From: Spirochaetota bacterium
GTDB lineage: Bacteria; Spirochaetota; Spirochaetia; Treponematales; Rectinemataceae
Assembly: GCA_029265255.1 (NCBI GenBank)
Contig: JAJUJQ010000002.1
Span: 124,001-188,000, forward strand
Direction of reading: 5' to 3'
DNA: 64,000 nt
The notes under the pieces were generated by a model that was given only the letters and a program-made list of their open reading frames with translations, was not told where the DNA came from and ran no database searches. Below, in pieces: positions 8,101 through 15,628 of this stretch. The first letter of the stretch is position 1. The number at the start of each line of letters is the position of its first letter. A program made the position numbers and the translations under genes.

Positions 8101-9208
8101 CAAGCTTCGAGCACTCGAGCAGGAGCGAAGCCTCAGAAAACGGGGGATCGAACAGGCAGGCTCCTTGCGAGGGCAACGGGTGCTGGTGCGGGTTGATCTC
8201 AATATTGACGAGCCGAAAGAGATAGCCACGCGCCGTGTCGGGCTGACCAGGCTGGTATTGACGGAGCTGCTCGAGCGTGGAGCGACACCGATTTTGCTCT
8301 CGCATCGGGGTGATCCGGGAGCCCTGAATGGGACGAGTCAAAGCCGCGAAGATGTCTATGAGCAATACAGCCTCAAGCCGTTCGCACCGATGTTGGAACA
8401 GCTCATCAGCGCGCCGGTAGTGTTTCATGAGACGAGCATCGGTTCGTCGGGGCTGCTCATCTCGCGCAGGGATATTGTGCCGAATCGGATCAATCTGATC
8501 GAGAACCTGCGATTCGCGAGCGGAGAAACCGACAACGACGAATCGTTTGCCAGGGCGCTGGCCGGGCTGGGAGACGGCTTATATGTCAATGATGCCTTTA
8601 ATGTGTGCTTCCGGCGCCACGCGAGCGTCATCGGCTTGCCGAGGCTGATGAAGCAGAGCCTGGCGGGGCCGATGATTGCTCGCGAGCTTGGCCTGCTGGA
8701 AAAGGTACTACGGGAATCGGCTTGTCCGTTCATAGCTGTCTTTTGCGATGAAGATGTCGATGCGCAGGTTGGGGCCATGGCCTCGTTGCGCCCCCGGGTG
8801 GATGCCATGATTCTGCTGCGCGAAGACATTGGACACGACATGCACACCAACTGGCCGCAGGATGAGTCGCGTATCGTGGTGCGCCCGGATACCGCACCGA
8901 TGGACCCCGCGCTTATCCGAGCCGCATCGCTGGTCGCGTCCGCGGGTACTCTGCTCTGGGCAGGCCCGGCGGGGTTTGACGGAGCGGATTCAGCGCGCCA
9001 GGCGGGATTGGCATTGTGCGTCCTCCAGCAAGCCATGCGCCAGGCGGTAGCGTGCGGCGGGCATGCCATCGTCTGTTCCGAGCGGGAGAAGCACTGGGTA
9101 ATGGACGCTCCTGCCGGATTTCATGTCTCGACAGGTCCCCGCGCATTTATGCTCTATCTGGAACGCCTCTCACTCCCTGGCATTACCGTGCTCTCGGACC
9201 CGATGTGA
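5132..9208 (+). CDS. Giant chimeric protein: helical N-terminus + PPDK-type ATP-grasp and phosphohistidine domains + phosphoglycerate-kinase-like domain
   Basis: The 1358-residue protein (counted from ATG 5132) has three parts. Residues 1-480 are a charged, mostly helical region I do not recognise. Residues about 485-800 are a PPDK/PEP-synthase ATP-grasp: GGKG near 487, SVRSG 558-562 with SMPGMM following, TRNP with R701, and LQAR with Q774. The swivelling phosphohistidine domain follows, with TSHAA and the phospho-accepting H897. The pyruvate/PEP TIM barrel that normally comes next is absent. Residues about 1010-1358 instead resemble phosphoglycerate kinase: VRVDLN (D1022, N1024), ENLRF with R1127, and YVNDAF followed by RRHAS (R1161/R1162). 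The substrate-side half of that fold is well kept, but the lysine/glycine nucleotide motif GGxKxxxK is replaced and WNGP has become WAGP. A TTG at 5096 is an alternative start. No strong ribosome site is visible for either. The reaction is unknown. Confidence 0.85.
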   Translation: MSSGKRGNEKHAVLNTWEAILAHLERIEREPCEEAQVRLLIELLVHLRLIGTDPSIPDMRTRKSDVERIHTEIEQKTRKMLSASRQPSSSYLYFAREVVKKFPVRQDAEEMIERIRADAEAFEENRTFDDPLRGFAGDLRKEVHRRLSPRILTQYLVPYLELVEHHNPQPMTAAGYGAVAYQFNIEDEDPECIDLARDLLKRLSYLWDYEEGDMASVRRSLRSNLELFERCFLRAEVESLLEVLEPRSLEDPEHELDALKRLGSVKRYLKQSYYEGRIDLYEFILLDLGLGRLVFLVSNDLTNNHYAEVTPRNLHEAIEVLRALLSISSVKGLEIEHAEQFLAELEDFRESAIPDLVKFKRILEAISGQVQRYVQDSIIGVMNGPLNQALEDYGVPTSKVLAIRTRFFNNFIRRTLIHVLSEFVEKMRFAVASTLGKQFGEYQLYAWCADSAEGEDISAAHSVSQDPARGIAKTWLPVQRWLRPYLGGKGNSLIDMAGLGLRVPPAFIISHAVFSEHLAPHGDMLDEKAREAVLCALGDLEQRCGLRLGDPIDPLLVSVRSGSLASMPGMMATVINVGLTPHILETLARRYGSALARTLYRRFLHNCAMAAGVTIPPDGEITEESLEQALRPLLGHTFFLDAREQLLKAIMLVYNSRTSQAARYYSHTLASTESIETAVTVQKVVLGNLNDRSCSGVILTRNPITGDDCLFGEFKAMAQGEEVVSGSADVRPIEELAPYLVAELEECRERLRAFYLQELDIEFTVEDGVLYLLQARAAKLGAFARLISEVDLLERRLIDLEEFSRRLERIEEATNGNIALPRADFRFRQWVPPLSVGVPINGGVVTGSLALTPERLQQVDRKRESVILFAVNTKPADVRLLNLASAIVTVYPGRTSHAAITAMALNKPCIVGCGDIEIDYEKKRVWFYGAGGVALSEGERVTIDGNSGAIYRGVAPIAETFIQARALRDAVADADNPTEVAARIRTLISGKLRALEQERSLRKRGIEQAGSLRGQRVLVRVDLNIDEPKEIATRRVGLTRLVLTELLERGATPILLSHRGDPGALNGTSQSREDVYEQYSLKPFAPMLEQLISAPVVFHETSIGSSGLLISRRDIVPNRINLIENLRFASGETDNDESFARALAGLGDGLYVNDAFNVCFRRHASVIGLPRLMKQSLAGPMIARELGLLEKVLRESACPFIAVFCDEDVDAQVGAMASLRPRVDAMILLREDIGHDMHTNWPQDESRIVVRPDTAPMDPALIRAASLVASAGTLLWAGPAGFDGADSARQAGLALCVLQQAMRQAVACGGHAIVCSEREKHWVMDAPAGFHVSTGPRAFMLYLERLSLPGITVLSDPM

Positions 9209-9238
9209 GGGGAGGATGAATGGTGAACCTGGGCTTCT

Positions 9239-10465
9239 TCATACACTTTTGATTGTTTCACCACACGACACAGCCCCGTCGGCCAGGCAATCCTCTTTGA
9301 GAAGAAAACGATAGCCAAGCCAGGCAGTGTACCCAGCAAGGATGCCCGCAACGATCCCCGGCATGCGCGGACCAAGAAAGCCGAGCAGCGAGCCGCCTGC
9401 AAGGGGCCCGGCGATTCTCGCCAGGCTCTCTACCGAACTTGCAATGCCAAGGGTTCCTCCGGAGGCTTCATGTGGCACGCTTTTGGTCAGCAGCGTCCTG
9501 AGCATGGTACTTCCGATGCCTGAACCGATGCTGAGCGGCAGCAGGGCAATCACAAGGATTCGAAGCGAGGGGGACAGCGCGTACAGCAGCAATCCAGCCG
9601 CAGCTAGGGAGATTCCAGCTACCGCGAGCGCACGCTCATCGAACCGCTTCGCCAGCAAACCGACCATCCCGCCCTGAACAAACGCAACCAGCAATCCCAC
9701 ATAAGCTAGAAGAAGACCGCGAGTAGTGCTGTCCAGACCCAACGCCGCGGAGGCAAAAATGGCGAACATACTTTCAAAAAGCGCGAACGCGAACGAATAG
9801 ACGATGGTCATGTGGAGCACGGGACCGGTGCCGCGGCGGCGGAGTGTCTCTAAAAGTACTCGCGCTGAAAAGGCACTTCGCGGATTCCTTGCGAGTTCTT
9901 CTTTTCGTTCCTTGGTGAGGCTCTCGGGGAGTACGAAGGTAATCAGAATGAGGTTCATGAAGGCAATGCCAGCGGCAACAAATGCCGGCACCGCAATGCC
10001 GAACCGGGAAAGCAAGCCGCCAAAAAGTGGACCGATGATGAACCCCAGCCCGAAGGCCATGCCGATCAACCCGAGCCCTCTTGCTCTGTTGCGACTATCA
10101 GTAATATCGACAATATAGGATTGCGCAACGGTGATGTTGCCCCCTGTAAGCCCATCGAGGATTCGTGAGAGAAATAGAATGCCCAAGGATGGGGCAAAGC
10201 CCAGGAGAACCAGAGAAAGGAAGGTCCCGCCTATGGAAAATAGAAACAAGGGCTTCCTACCGAATCTGTCTGAAAGCCTGCCGACAATAGGGGCAGCAAA
10301 GAACTGTCCAATTGCGTAGGTCGCCTGGAGAAGTCCCGCAAGCGCAGGAGCGCCGCCAAATTTTGCGATGTAGTCGGGAATCAATGGAATGATGAAGCCG
10401 AATCCGACCATATCCATGAACACGACCGAAAACAGAAGAGGAAGCGATGCCTTTCTGGTAGGCAT
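9239..10465 (-). CDS. MFS drug/solute exporter (DHA1, TetA-like)
   Basis: The 408-residue protein has twelve hydrophobic segments and the MFS motif A between helices 2 and 3 (GRLSDRFGRKP), which is the proton-coupled DHA1 antiporter signature. The helix-1 start (MDMVGFGFIIPLIPDY) is close to the TetA family style. It probably exports small toxic compounds, but the substrate is not predictable. I chose ATG 10465 because the GGAG within GTGGAGAAAAAC sits 7 bases upstream. The GTG at 10477 would extend it by four residues. It is convergent with the large chimeric gene, 30 bases apart, and no convincing terminator separates them. Confidence 0.88.
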   Translation of the reverse strand: MPTRKASLPLLFSVVFMDMVGFGFIIPLIPDYIAKFGGAPALAGLLQATYAIGQFFAAPIVGRLSDRFGRKPLFLFSIGGTFLSLVLLGFAPSLGILFLSRILDGLTGGNITVAQSYIVDITDSRNRARGLGLIGMAFGLGFIIGPLFGGLLSRFGIAVPAFVAAGIAFMNLILITFVLPESLTKERKEELARNPRSAFSARVLLETLRRRGTGPVLHMTIVYSFAFALFESMFAIFASAALGLDSTTRGLLLAYVGLLVAFVQGGMVGLLAKRFDERALAVAGISLAAAGLLLYALSPSLRILVIALLPLSIGSGIGSTMLRTLLTKSVPHEASGGTLGIASSVESLARIAGPLAGGSLLGFLGPRMPGIVAGILAGYTAWLGYRFLLKEDCLADGAVSCGETIKSV

Positions 10466-10538
10466 GTTTTTCTCCACATTACTATAATATTAGGAAAACT
10501 TTATATATAATGAAATGTAAGAAATCTCAGCCGCTGTG

Positions 10539-11786
10539 TCAAGACGAAACAGAAGGAGGCTGTTCCTGCGGGACCCGCACGTACAGGTACAAGAACCCTG
10601 ACAGACTGAAAATTATTCCTGCGAGGAGCCAGATTCCCTGAATTCGCAAGATTCCCACCAGCCGGCTGAAAAGCACTGCCCCGATAATCCCTCCCAGCTG
10701 GAGCATGAGAGAAGTGAAAGAAAGCAGAGACGAGCGCTGATCAGGCGGCAGTAACGTATTGAGAATGGTCCCTTCAGGAATGGTCATCATGCCATTCATC
10801 ATGAAGAGCAAGAGATATACTGTCGCAAAGGGCAGGGTGCGGTTTTGAAAAGAAAGCGCCGCGATGCCCAAACCCGTGGCCATTCGTGAGAGCATGATCA
10901 GCGCGGAATGCTGTATTCTTTTTCTTTTCAATATAAGATTGATGAACATAACGCCGACGAGCGAAGCGAGAAAATAGCCGCTGTTGATCGTGCCGAATAT
11001 CCAGGTTTTCGCGTCGGATCCGAGAATTGACTGCAGTCTGGGCTGCCAGAAAACTTCCACGGCGTTGAAGGTGAATCCCCAAAGCATCGAGCCAGCCACC
11101 ATGAGGAGAATGCTTCGGTTGCTGAATGCGATCTTCATGGAAGCTCGCACATGGTCGGCGAGGCGCGGCATGCGGCGGTCGATGGGCGCTTCTTCCCTGA
11201 CGCAGAATATCATAAAGAACAGCAGCGCAAAAAGCACCACGATCTGCATAAATAGATTGCCGTGGTATCGATTTTGATTCGGAAACCTAGCGGCCCAGAT
11301 CATGGGGATCAGGCCGCCAAGCAGCGCGCCCGTCGCAAGACCGATGATCTCACCGCTGTTCATGACGCTGATAAGGCGATGAAGACGGTCCTTGCCTTCT
11401 TTCTGAATATAGGTATTGATGAACAGCGCTTCAACGGAGCCGGAAGAGAACGCGCGTGCGATGCCTGCGACGGCGAAGCCCACACACAAGAGGGGGATCC
11501 GGTTGGCGGCTGCGATAATCCCATATCCCAATATAGAAAGGCATATTGACCACACATATATTTTCTTCTGGCCCGCGACATCGGCCAGAACGCCTGAGGG
11601 AAACTCGAACACGACAATGCATGCTGAATAGAGCGCGCTGATCAGTCCCAAGGTTTGGAGCGTAGCGCCTTTGGAAAGCATCATCAGCGACATGACGGTG
11701 GTTCCCAAGCCGACAACGAACCAGTGAAGCATGCGATTGATGAAAGGTATGATGTGTCGCGATGAAGCGTGTGGGTAGTGCGGCAT
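10539..11786 (-). CDS. MFS transporter of unknown substrate
   Basis: The 415-residue protein has twelve predicted membrane segments. It has an MFS-like loop after helix 2 (FEFPSGVLADVAGQKK) and a long central cytoplasmic loop with REEAPIDRR. It belongs to the MFS_1 group but lacks the TetA-type signature of its neighbour. The N-terminal 29 residues of the longest frame (up to 11873) are Cys/Arg-rich and atypical, so I start at ATG 11786. The two MFS genes are 73 bases apart on the same strand and could be co-transcribed. Confidence 0.8.
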   Translation of the reverse strand: MPHYPHASSRHIIPFINRMLHWFVVGLGTTVMSLMMLSKGATLQTLGLISALYSACIVVFEFPSGVLADVAGQKKIYVWSICLSILGYGIIAAANRIPLLCVGFAVAGIARAFSSGSVEALFINTYIQKEGKDRLHRLISVMNSGEIIGLATGALLGGLIPMIWAARFPNQNRYHGNLFMQIVVLFALLFFMIFCVREEAPIDRRMPRLADHVRASMKIAFSNRSILLMVAGSMLWGFTFNAVEVFWQPRLQSILGSDAKTWIFGTINSGYFLASLVGVMFINLILKRKRIQHSALIMLSRMATGLGIAALSFQNRTLPFATVYLLLFMMNGMMTIPEGTILNTLLPPDQRSSLLSFTSLMLQLGGIIGAVLFSRLVGILRIQGIWLLAGIIFSLSGFLYLYVRVPQEQPPSVSS

Positions 11787-11869
11787 TGTTGGATCGATTA
11801 TATCACCCAGGAATACGAGGCGGCAACGTGATTGCACAAGGCAGGCGGGAGCGGCGCCCCCGCACAGCC

Positions 11870-13882
11870 TCACTGTGAAATAGCCCGTATGACGTGGTTA
11901 TTTGAATCGGCAATAACGAGCGTTCCCTGTGTAGTGACTGCAATACGTGCCGGGCAGCTAAAAGATGCGTGAGCGGAAAGGCCGTCTGCGTAGCCCGCAG
12001 AGACCGTTCCCGCAAGCGTGATGACGGTGCCGGCAGGAGAAATTTTCCTAATCATATTATTGTCCGAATCGGACACATAGAGACAGCCCTCGCTATCAAT
12101 GGCAATTCCGGATGGATACTGGAATGTCGCCTGCAGCGCGGAACCATCAGTGGTGCCGATCCCGCCCGAACCGGCGACGGTCGTAACCTGTCCCGACTGG
12201 ATTTTTCGAATGCGATGGTTGCCGGTATCGACAACAATGAGCGCGCCTGATGAATCGATGGCGATATCGGCTGGTTGGGAAAAGCGGGCGGAAAGCAGAG
12301 GGCCATCCTCGTATCCCGAAACCGAGCCGGCAATTGTGGTGACAACTCCCTCGGGGGTAATCTTCTTTATTTTGTGATTTCCTGTGTCGGCGATGTAGAG
12401 CACACCGCTCGCGTCTATCGCGATACCGCTGGGACGATTGAATCGCGCGGCGGCGCCGGTTCCGTCGAGGTCGCCCGCGGTGCCGCTACCGGCAAGCGTA
12501 CTCACCACTCCCTCCGGCGATATTTTGCGTATTTTGTGATTTTCTGTATCTGCGACATAGACGGTGCCCGCGGCGCTGATAACGAGGTCGCTTGGAAAGC
12601 AAAATCTTGCTACTGTTGCCGTCCCCTCAGTTGACCCTTGCAACCCAGACCCCGCAATCGTACTCACGATCCCATTCGCTTCAATCTTCCGAATCTTGTG
12701 ATTGCCAGTATCCGCCACATACACCACACCCGCCCCATCGACCGCGACGCCCTGCGGCATGAAGAACTGGGCGGAAGCACCAATACCATCTGCCGCCCCC
12801 GCGGTTCCAGAACCTGCCAATGTGCTCACGCTCACGGTTCTGATTCGAAACCGCAACTCGGCCGATCCCGCGCTGTCTCCTTTAGTGCCGATCGCGGTCA
12901 GCGCATGGCTGCTTCCCGGCTTTAGCGTATCCCCCAATGCCAAGGAGGAGCTATTTGCCCATTGTATCACGCTTCCATCAAGATACCATCGCCAGGAGTC
13001 TGGCGCCGGCTGCCCAGTGGCCGCCACTGTCATGAGCGATCCTGCCCTCAGTTCTGTGGAGCCTCCCGCCAGATCGACATGAATTGGCGACTTCGTATCG
13101 GACTTTACGCCCAGGACGAGGACTGGAAATCCCGAACTATCCACTTCCTGAAGGGTCAGCGGCCAGCTGGCGGCGGTCGTCGCGTCCTTGTAGATCATGA
13201 CAGTCTCTACCTTGGTCCATAACGGTGTGTCCGGCCGCGCGGCGTCGCGCAAAATCAGACTGAGGGTATAGCAGCCCGTCGCGATCCCTGTGGCTGGATC
13301 GCTATTCCATTGGGCGCTGTTTCCTTCAATCGCAAACGCGAGAGGGATTGGATCCTGACCGAACGGCGTCAGTGTCGCCTCGATCTGCGGCTGGATCAGG
13401 GCTTCAGTCGGCCAGCTCAGCGACAAGTTGAGCATCCCGTATCCTGAAAGCGGTACACAGAGCAGGGAGACCGACTCTTTTTCTCCGATCGAAAGCGTGA
13501 CGGTTTCCACCGGCGAGCGTACCATGATCTTGCCTTCGGCATTTCTACCTTCGGCAAAGATGGTCCATTCGCCGGGAATCAGATCAGTCAGGACATAGCT
13601 TGCGCGGTTTACCTGTTCGATATCGAATGACGCATTGTTCGGCCCGCTTCCATGGATGTCGTATGATACGATATCAAGATCGATGACAGGTGCCAGTGTT
13701 CTGGCGTTTCTGTCCATGCTGAGCCGGATTTCCAGCTGCGCTCCGTTGGCGCGGTGCAGCGCATTGCATCCGATAGATCCCGCGAGAAGGAATATCTCGC
13801 AAAGCAGGCACAATACGATGAATCCCTTTCGCGCGATGAGAGCCGCGCTCCGAAGCATGCCGAGAAGTACAGTGCTCCTCAT
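11870..13882 (-). CDS. NHL-repeat beta-propeller lipoprotein
   Basis: The 670-residue protein starts at ATG 13882, preceded by AAGGAGA. A hydrophobic leader ends in SIGC, a loosely conserved lipobox of the kind spirochaetes use, so it is probably a lipid-anchored surface or periplasmic protein. A beta-sandwich region (about 60-310, including an Ig-like WRWYLDG segment) is followed by six NHL repeats, each beginning with a V-x-T-(L/I/V)-A-G phrase and containing a (V/A)DTGNHKIRKI-type strand. Six repeats make a complete propeller, which usually binds protein, RNA or sugar. The longer frame to 13915 adds only a non-signal stretch. Confidence 0.85.
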   Translation of the reverse strand: MRSTVLLGMLRSAALIARKGFIVLCLLCEIFLLAGSIGCNALHRANGAQLEIRLSMDRNARTLAPVIDLDIVSYDIHGSGPNNASFDIEQVNRASYVLTDLIPGEWTIFAEGRNAEGKIMVRSPVETVTLSIGEKESVSLLCVPLSGYGMLNLSLSWPTEALIQPQIEATLTPFGQDPIPLAFAIEGNSAQWNSDPATGIATGCYTLSLILRDAARPDTPLWTKVETVMIYKDATTAASWPLTLQEVDSSGFPVLVLGVKSDTKSPIHVDLAGGSTELRAGSLMTVAATGQPAPDSWRWYLDGSVIQWANSSSLALGDTLKPGSSHALTAIGTKGDSAGSAELRFRIRTVSVSTLAGSGTAGAADGIGASAQFFMPQGVAVDGAGVVYVADTGNHKIRKIEANGIVSTIAGSGLQGSTEGTATVARFCFPSDLVISAAGTVYVADTENHKIRKISPEGVVSTLAGSGTAGDLDGTGAAARFNRPSGIAIDASGVLYIADTGNHKIKKITPEGVVTTIAGSVSGYEDGPLLSARFSQPADIAIDSSGALIVVDTGNHRIRKIQSGQVTTVAGSGGIGTTDGSALQATFQYPSGIAIDSEGCLYVSDSDNNMIRKISPAGTVITLAGTVSAGYADGLSAHASFSCPARIAVTTQGTLVIADSNNHVIRAISQ
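11873..12830 (-). repeat. Six tandem NHL repeats (about 52-56 codons each)
   Basis: Six copies of the same unit are visible in the protein, each with AGS/AGT, DG, F-x-x-P, a variable middle and a D(T/S)xN(H/N)xI(R/K) phrase. At the DNA level the copies have diverged at synonymous sites. They are therefore old duplications, not a recent expansion. Confidence 0.85.
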
Positions 13883-13965
13883 GTCGGTCTCCTTTTGAGG
13901 AAAATATATATTCAAAAAACTTTATATGGGAGACGACCTTTTTATTATTTTCCTCTAAGCGTAGC

Positions 13966-13982
13966 CTGGCCGTTCCGGCCAG
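13966..13982. other. Perfect hairpin CTGGCC-GTTCC-GGCCAG between two minus-strand genes
   Basis: A 6-bp GC stem lies about 90 bases downstream of the outer-membrane protein gene and 85 bases upstream of the NHL lipoprotein start. No T-run follows on either strand, so it is a weak terminator candidate at best. Confidence 0.35.
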
Positions 13983-14073
13983 TCAAGAAAAAACAATTCG
14001 GACATCTCCAAAAGGAGAACGCGCGATACTGTCCCAATGCTTCAACATCGCGCCTACTCTTACTCTTGCGAAC

Positions 14074-15111
14074 CTAGAAGCCGATCGTATACGCCAGCTG
14101 CACCCGATAGATGAATGATGTGGCATATGAGAAGTCCATGCCAAGCTGTACCGACGAACCCCCAAAGTCATATCTGATATAGGGATTGCCGTTCCATCCA
14201 TTGAGCCACCAGAGTTCGGGCTTTGTTCCCCAAGACAGCGAGGCCCCAAGCACGAAAGGAGAAGTTCCGATCGAGTGCTCAATATTGATTTTGAAACCCT
14301 GGTCGATTCCAGACTGCAGGCTCAGATATCCAAACGCGTTGAAGCGCCAGAATGGAAGCCGCCATGAGGTGTCGAGGAACAGGTCATGTTCGTCCGCCAG
14401 ATCGAACCAGCGGTACCCCATGGTCAAGAGAAAATTCGGCACCGCGATGAGCTGTGCGCCGATTGCGAATTCCTTGCTCTTGTCACGCGGATCCGTGCTT
14501 GCGGGATCGATCGGCTCCAATCGGTAGGAGGTCTTCAGGATGACTATTTTGGGAATTTCCCATGAAATACCGAAATTCATGCGGGTATAGGTGGTCGTCG
14601 CCGACTGGCTTGCAACGGGCACAGGCAAGAACGTTCCGATTGAAAAATTCGCCGCCGGGTGAAGGGTGAGCAGAATTCCAGTCTTTCCGTTGGCGATTCT
14701 CGTGGAAAAGCCGGCGGTGTCAAAATTGGCAAACCGGAATCCACCATCGGACCGCACCTTGCCAGCGGTAAGCCTGGCAAATCCGTTGAACATTCGGTAC
14801 GAACCGCTGAATTCGCTCAATGTCGTCTTGGTGAAATCGACTTTTGTCCAATCGCCTTCCCATTCGGCAGTCATTGTCCAGCTTACATCTTTCGCGACAT
14901 AGAAGAGCGTTAGACCGTTATAGGCTCCCTGTGGTTCTGAATACCCCATCCAGTTTGGACCGACGCTGGTGGTTCCATCGTTGACATACAGATTGAACAC
15001 GCCGCGATTCCACATGCCGATGGTCGCGGGTGTAGTGCCAGACTGGGCAAAGCCGCTGACCGTGGTCAACAGCATGATGGCTAGAGCAGCAAATACTCGC
15101 TTTCGCTTCAT
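14074..15111 (-). CDS. Outer-membrane beta-barrel (porin-like) protein
   Basis: The 345-residue protein has a clear signal peptide ending in SGFAQ (about 1-23). Alternating polar/aromatic strands follow and the last strand ends in phenylalanine (QLAYTIGF), the classical C-terminal signal for BAM-dependent barrel insertion. Trp- and Tyr-rich turns (WWLNGWNGNPYIRYDF) fit aromatic girdles. It is probably a porin or general barrel in the outer membrane. The family cannot be named from sequence alone. It has its own promoter (15141-15170) and an AAGGAG ribosome site 7 bases before ATG 15111. Confidence 0.8.
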   Translation of the reverse strand: MKRKRVFAALAIMLLTTVSGFAQSGTTPATIGMWNRGVFNLYVNDGTTSVGPNWMGYSEPQGAYNGLTLFYVAKDVSWTMTAEWEGDWTKVDFTKTTLSEFSGSYRMFNGFARLTAGKVRSDGGFRFANFDTAGFSTRIANGKTGILLTLHPAANFSIGTFLPVPVASQSATTTYTRMNFGISWEIPKIVILKTSYRLEPIDPASTDPRDKSKEFAIGAQLIAVPNFLLTMGYRWFDLADEHDLFLDTSWRLPFWRFNAFGYLSLQSGIDQGFKINIEHSIGTSPFVLGASLSWGTKPELWWLNGWNGNPYIRYDFGGSSVQLGMDFSYATSFIYRVQLAYTIGF

Positions 15112-15140
15112 GGTCTGTCTCCTTGTACGCTTCTATGTTT

Positions 15141-15170
15141 ACTGTATCTGTGCTGAAAAGTTGTCGTCAA
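15141..15170 (-). promoter_or_regulatory. Promoter of the outer-membrane barrel gene
   Basis: Read on the minus strand, TTGACG (15170-15165) and TACAGT (15146-15141) are 18 bases apart. The predicted leader to ATG 15111 is about 25 bases. Confidence 0.6.
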
Positions 15171-15280
15171 CTCTTCGATTTCCGCTTTATTCGCCACTGC
15201 GGTAGTGTATACTCAAATTCAGCGTGGCGTACCGGCGCGTCGGAAGAAATCAGCGTGCAAACAGGGTACGGGAGGAGCAT

Positions 15281-15628
15281 ATGGTTATCAGAAGAAGCGA
15301 TATGGAACAGGAAATCCGGCCGCGCATGCGCGGAGGCAACGGCGAGTGTACGCTCACCATGGTCGGCGGCCGCTCGCTGCAGCAGCATCTGCGGGTGCTC
15401 GCGGAAATCGTCATTCCCCCAGGCGCGAGCATCGGGCGGCACGATCACACGAATGAGACCGAATATTTCCTTATTCTGGATGGAAAAGGGCTTGTGGATG
15501 ACAATGGCACGCCGGTAGAGGTGCATGCCGGCGATACCGTCATCACAAACGGCGGAGCGACCCATAGCATCGAGAACACCGGATCGGAAGCCTTACGCAT
15601 GGTCGCGGTTATCGTCACAGATGCATGA
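15281..15628 (+). CDS. Small cupin-domain protein
   Basis: The 115-residue single-domain cupin has motif 1 spanning PPGASIGRHDHTNETEYFLILDG, with the metal-binding His, His and Glu. Motif 2 is the GDTVITNGGATHSIENTG region with its His. Such small cupins are sugar-binding or isomerase-like proteins with varied roles. ATG 15281 is chosen because GGGAGGAG lies 6 bases before it. Its TGA overlaps the downstream threonine synthase start by 8 bases, so the two are probably translationally coupled. Confidence 0.82.
   Translation: MVIRRSDMEQEIRPRMRGGNGECTLTMVGGRSLQQHLRVLAEIVIPPGASIGRHDHTNETEYFLILDGKGLVDDNGTPVEVHAGDTVITNGGATHSIENTGSEALRMVAVIVTDA

Noticed and set aside
7142..8428. 428-codon minus-strand frame opposite the chimeric dikinase gene
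   Set aside because: It lies wholly within a gene with clear domain motifs, has no ribosome site and reads as Arg/His-rich low-quality protein. It is a by-product of the sense-strand codon bias.
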